A stretch of 64,000 nt of DNA, from contig BLAA01000004.1 in assembly GCA_017312345.1 (NCBI GenBank), positions 124,001 to 188,000 of the forward strand, in the 5' to 3' direction. Positions 62,057-64,000 of this stretch are shown piece by piece. The DNA is from Candidatus Denitrolinea symbiosum. GTDB lineage: Bacteria > Chloroflexota > Anaerolineae > Anaerolineales > Villigracilaceae. The notes under the pieces were generated by a model. The model was not told the origin of the DNA, made no database searches, and saw nothing but the letters and a program-made list of their open reading frames with translations. A program made the position numbers and the translations under genes. Position 1 is the stretch's first letter. Each line of letters starts with the position of its first letter.

Positions 62057-62959
62057 CTAAAAATGTCTCTTCAACTCTGACGCGTACTTCGCGCCGACCG
62101 CCTTCCTGTTCTCCTCCAGCCAGACCGAAAACTTTATTTTGCCCCGCGCGGGTTCTTTCGAGACGAGCAGGTTTGCCATCAAGCCGTCCACTTCTTCGGG
62201 GGTGAGGATCACGTCGCTTACGAACAGACTTAAAAACTGCGCGGCGAGCAACGCCAGCCGCGGCGGGACGGAGATCAGCGGACGCCGCGCGCCGACGGTT
62301 TCGCCGACCCGCTTCACCAACTCCTTGAACGTGTACGTCTCTGGTCCGACCGCGTCGACGATGTAATTTTCCCCGCTGTACACGCCCTCCACGAGCAGGT
62401 CGGCCACATCTTCGACATGCACCGGCTGAATCCCATACGAGCCGTCGCCGGGGATGAGGAAGAACGGCATCCGCCGCAACAGGTAGGCGATGTTGTTGAC
62501 GAGTACGTCCTCTCCGCCGCCAACCAGCACGGTGGGACGGACGATCGCGTACGCCAATCCCGAATCGGTCACCGCTTTCTCGTTCGCCGCCTTGCCCCAA
62601 TAATACGGCAAATGCGAGTCGGCGGACGGATTCGCAATGCTGACGTGGACGATGCGCTTCACGCCCGCCGCTTTCGCCGCGTGGACCAGTTTCCGCGTGT
62701 TCTCCACCGCGCGCGGCTGCGTGTTGGAGCCTTTGTCGAAGCGCACCCAATACGTGTTGACCAGGACGTCCGCGCCTTGCAGTGATTGGGTCATGCCCGC
62801 TTCGTCGAAATCCAACGGGAAGGCTTTCACCTGTCCGTTAAATGGATCGGGGCGGTTTGGATGGTTGGTCAGCGTGACGACTTCCTCGCCGCGCGCGAGC
62901 AATTTCATTGCAACGAACTTGCCCGTGTAACTGAACGCGCCAGTAATTGCGATTTTCAT
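62057..62959 (-). CDS. NmrA-like NAD(P)-binding protein (NDUFA9-type atypical SDR)
   Basis: This 300-residue Rossmann protein has ITGAFSYTGKFVAMKLLARGEEV at the start, VKRIVHVSIANPS, YYWGKAANEKAV and YAIVRPTVLVGGG. These fit atypical SDRs near NDUFA9/NmrA, which bind NAD(P) and often act as sensors or epimerase-like enzymes. AAAGGAG precedes the ATG at 62959, so the longer frame was rejected. The stop is 8 bases from the stop of the convergent DUF2726 gene. Confidence 0.85.
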   Translation of the reverse strand: MKIAITGAFSYTGKFVAMKLLARGEEVVTLTNHPNRPDPFNGQVKAFPLDFDEAGMTQSLQGADVLVNTYWVRFDKGSNTQPRAVENTRKLVHAAKAAGVKRIVHVSIANPSADSHLPYYWGKAANEKAVTDSGLAYAIVRPTVLVGGGEDVLVNNIAYLLRRMPFFLIPGDGSYGIQPVHVEDVADLLVEGVYSGENYIVDAVGPETYTFKELVKRVGETVGARRPLISVPPRLALLAAQFLSLFVSDVILTPEEVDGLMANLLVSKEPARGKIKFSVWLEENRKAVGAKYASELKRHF

Positions 62960-62995
62960 TTTGCTCCTTTTTTCTACCATTGTCCTTGGGCTTTT

Positions 62996-63047
62996 ACCGC
63001 CAGGCACGCGAAGAGCAAAACGGTTTTTTCTTCGCGGGCTTTGCGGT
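62996..63047. repeat. Hairpin of the ACCGC...CGCGAAG repeat type
   Basis: The 18-base arms at 62996-63013 and 63030-63047 match at most positions. The same blocks occur in the long inverted repeat at 42371-42622. Confidence 0.7.
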
Positions 63048-63081
63048 TTGTTTTTTTGGGGGGACCTGATTTCCTTCGCGC

Positions 63082-63606
63082 TTATTTCAACACGCCAAGA
63101 ATTTTTGTAACGTTGCCGATTCCCAGGCTTTCCAATTTGACGACCGCGCGGGCGAGGCTGTCAATCGCGTCGAAGAATCCCTGCAAGGCGCGCACGCGTT
63201 CGACGAGGAAGGCGCGCTCTTCGGGCTGGCTGGTCCCCGCCTCCAGCTTTGCCAGCGTCTCGCGGACGGATGAGATGGCGCGGTCGAACTCGTTGTTCTG
63301 GCGCTCCTTGAGAATGGAACGGATGGACTTGTAGAAATCCGTCTCGGCTTCGTAGTAGTCTTTTCTATCCGCCAGTTTGGACGAGCGGTGGACGAGTCCC
63401 AGCCGCGCCAGCGCGCGCACTTCCGTGCTGACCGCGCCCTTGGTGAGTCCCGTCTGCTCGACGATCTCGCTGAGGGAGAGCGGATTGGGCGAGAGATACA
63501 GCACGGCGAAGATGGCGCCCATGCCTTTGGGGAAACCCCAGAAGCGGCTGATGTGGCTGAGTCCCTCGATGAATTCCTGTTTGATTTGGGGTAGGGAGGC
63601 AGTCAT
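63082..63606 (-). CDS. GbsR/MarR-family transcriptional regulator
   Basis: This 174-residue regulator opens with FIEGLSHISRFWGFPKGMGAIFAVLYLSP, typical of GbsR-like regulators. A winged helix-turn-helix follows (LSLSEIVEQTGLTKGAVSTEVRALARLGLV), then a helical dimerisation part. The protein would bind a palindrome as a dimer. A perfect 38-bp palindrome lies 8 bases upstream of its start and overlaps its promoter, so it very likely represses itself. The next gene downstream on the same strand is the NmrA-like gene, which may be a second target. Confidence 0.9.
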   Translation of the reverse strand: MTASLPQIKQEFIEGLSHISRFWGFPKGMGAIFAVLYLSPNPLSLSEIVEQTGLTKGAVSTEVRALARLGLVHRSSKLADRKDYYEAETDFYKSIRSILKERQNNEFDRAISSVRETLAKLEAGTSQPEERAFLVERVRALQGFFDAIDSLARAVVKLESLGIGNVTKILGVLK

Positions 63607-63614
63607 GGCTTCTC

Positions 63615-63652
63615 CATATACTACGTTTAGTAATTACTAAACGTAGTATATG
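63615..63652. promoter_or_regulatory. Perfect 38-bp palindromic operator of the GbsR-like gene
   Basis: CATATACTACGTTTAGTAA is followed directly by its exact reverse complement. It covers the -10 element and the predicted transcription start of the regulator gene. Confidence 0.9.
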
Positions 63653-63673
63653 TTAATTGCCCCGCGCTGTCAA
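63645..63673 (-). promoter_or_regulatory. Consensus sigma-70 promoter of the GbsR-like gene
   Basis: On the minus strand TTGACA (63668-63673) and TATACT (63645-63650) are exactly 17 bases apart. The -10 lies inside the palindromic operator. Confidence 0.88.
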
Positions 63674-63677
63674 GTCA

Positions 63678-63713
63678 TAAAAAGCGGCGGCCATTCACGA
63701 AATGACCGCCGCT
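63678..63713 (-). terminator. Intrinsic terminator of the gene at the right edge
   Basis: A 13-bp stem with one wobble (63683-63695 with 63701-63713) is followed on the minus strand by a run of T. Confidence 0.8.
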
Positions 63714-63747
63714 GGTTCTCGGCAAACGTCCGCAGAAACGGAGCGCG

Positions 63748-64000
63748 TCAGGGCGTCTCGATGGCCGCCAGCAGGTCCGCGCCGCGGAGTCCGCGCTCGC
63801 GGAGTTCTTTCCCCTCCGCGATGGAGACGCGCAGGATGCGCTGCTCGGTCCCGTTCCAGAAGGTGAATTCCACGAATCCCAATTGCCCGCCGGGGACGCG
63901 CGGCGGCGCGAAGTTGTCCGTCTCCGCCAGGATCCGCTCGACGATGCTCCCCAGCGTCTCGTTGTCGTACAGGTCGGCTGCCGCGCTGAGCACGTAGAAA
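63748..64000 (-). CDS. 3' part of an unknown gene cut by the window edge
   Basis: The last 84 codons or so are visible; the frame stays open to the right edge. The peptide contains AAADLYDNETLGSIVERIL, LGFVEFTFWNGTEQRILRVS and ends in ADLLAAIETP. No family is recognised from this part. An in-frame GTG near the edge is probably not the start. A terminator follows the stop codon. Confidence 0.6.
   Translation of the reverse strand, partial: FYVLSAAADLYDNETLGSIVERILAETDNFAPPRVPGGQLGFVEFTFWNGTEQRILRVSIAEGKELRERGLRGADLLAAIETP

Overview
The window comes from a GC-rich bacterial chromosome and most resembles a filamentous Chloroflexota of the Anaerolineae class. That placement is inferred from gene content: an F420 biosynthesis cluster with F420-dependent enzymes, a Flp/Tad pilus locus without a secretin, LysM plus M23 lipoproteins, STAND NTPases, RHS debris and many leaderless-type starts. 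No rRNA or other marker gene is present to confirm it.

Layout. 1-3.4 kb: two LiaI/LiaF-like membrane proteins, a cyclic-nucleotide-binding/NifU fusion, a TlpA-like thioredoxin and an OsmC protein. 3.4-8.1 kb: three tandem paralogous LysM/M23 lipoproteins. 8.1-13.2 kb: small unknowns, a FabL-like enoyl reductase, DUF309, CBS, a GT4 glycosyltransferase, a zinc-binding protein and a radical SAM/SPASM enzyme. 13.3-19.6 kb: an overlapping set of EamA transporter, lipid kinase and three membrane glycosyltransferases. 19.8-28.2 kb: response regulator and histidine kinase, two near-identical flp pilins, cpaB, cpaE, cpaF, tadB, tadC. 28.2-36.9 kb: comFC, hpf, folE, folB, two unknowns, tRNA-Arg, tpx, hsp20, lon and a CheY-like regulator. 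36.9-38.8 kb: a MoaB/MogA protein, then two RHS fragments around a low-GC orphan gene. 39.9-47.8 kb: an LLM-type F420 enzyme, ssnA, and a compact F420 operon (npdG, cofE, dienelactone hydrolase, PPOX protein, nitroreductase, a PD-(D/E)XK protein, cofD, cofC). 47.9-57.3 kb: NACHT-HEAT protein, zinc-ribbon coiled coil, beta-lactamase-fold protein, proline dehydrogenase, SDR, DinB, UbiA-like protein and moeA. 57.4-60.5 kb: a membrane NACHT protein ending in an FGE/C-type-lectin domain, followed by a 31-codon reverse transcriptase remnant. 60.5-64 kb: homocysteine methyltransferase-like, DUF2726, NmrA-like and GbsR genes and one gene cut by the window edge.

The most interesting locus is 57.4-60.5 kb, which looks like a decayed diversity-generating retroelement (DGR). 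The NACHT protein ends in a DGR-type variable region in which 18 of 25 consecutive codons end in C, as adenine mutagenesis of AAC template codons would produce. Just downstream is the amino-terminal tip of a DGR-type reverse transcriptase, cut short next to an array of heptamer repeats. No template repeat or avd gene is visible, so any remaining diversification would have to come from elsewhere in the genome.

A second theme is repeats. Degenerate 7-bp-period arrays occur at a dozen or more places, between and inside genes. In one glycosyltransferase, 21 heptamers keep the reading frame, and another array supplies the start codon of a methyltransferase gene. Palindromic elements also occur, including an in-frame one inside cofE. 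A third theme is translation: several genes have a -10 hexamer exactly 6 bases before the ATG, as expected for leaderless mRNAs.
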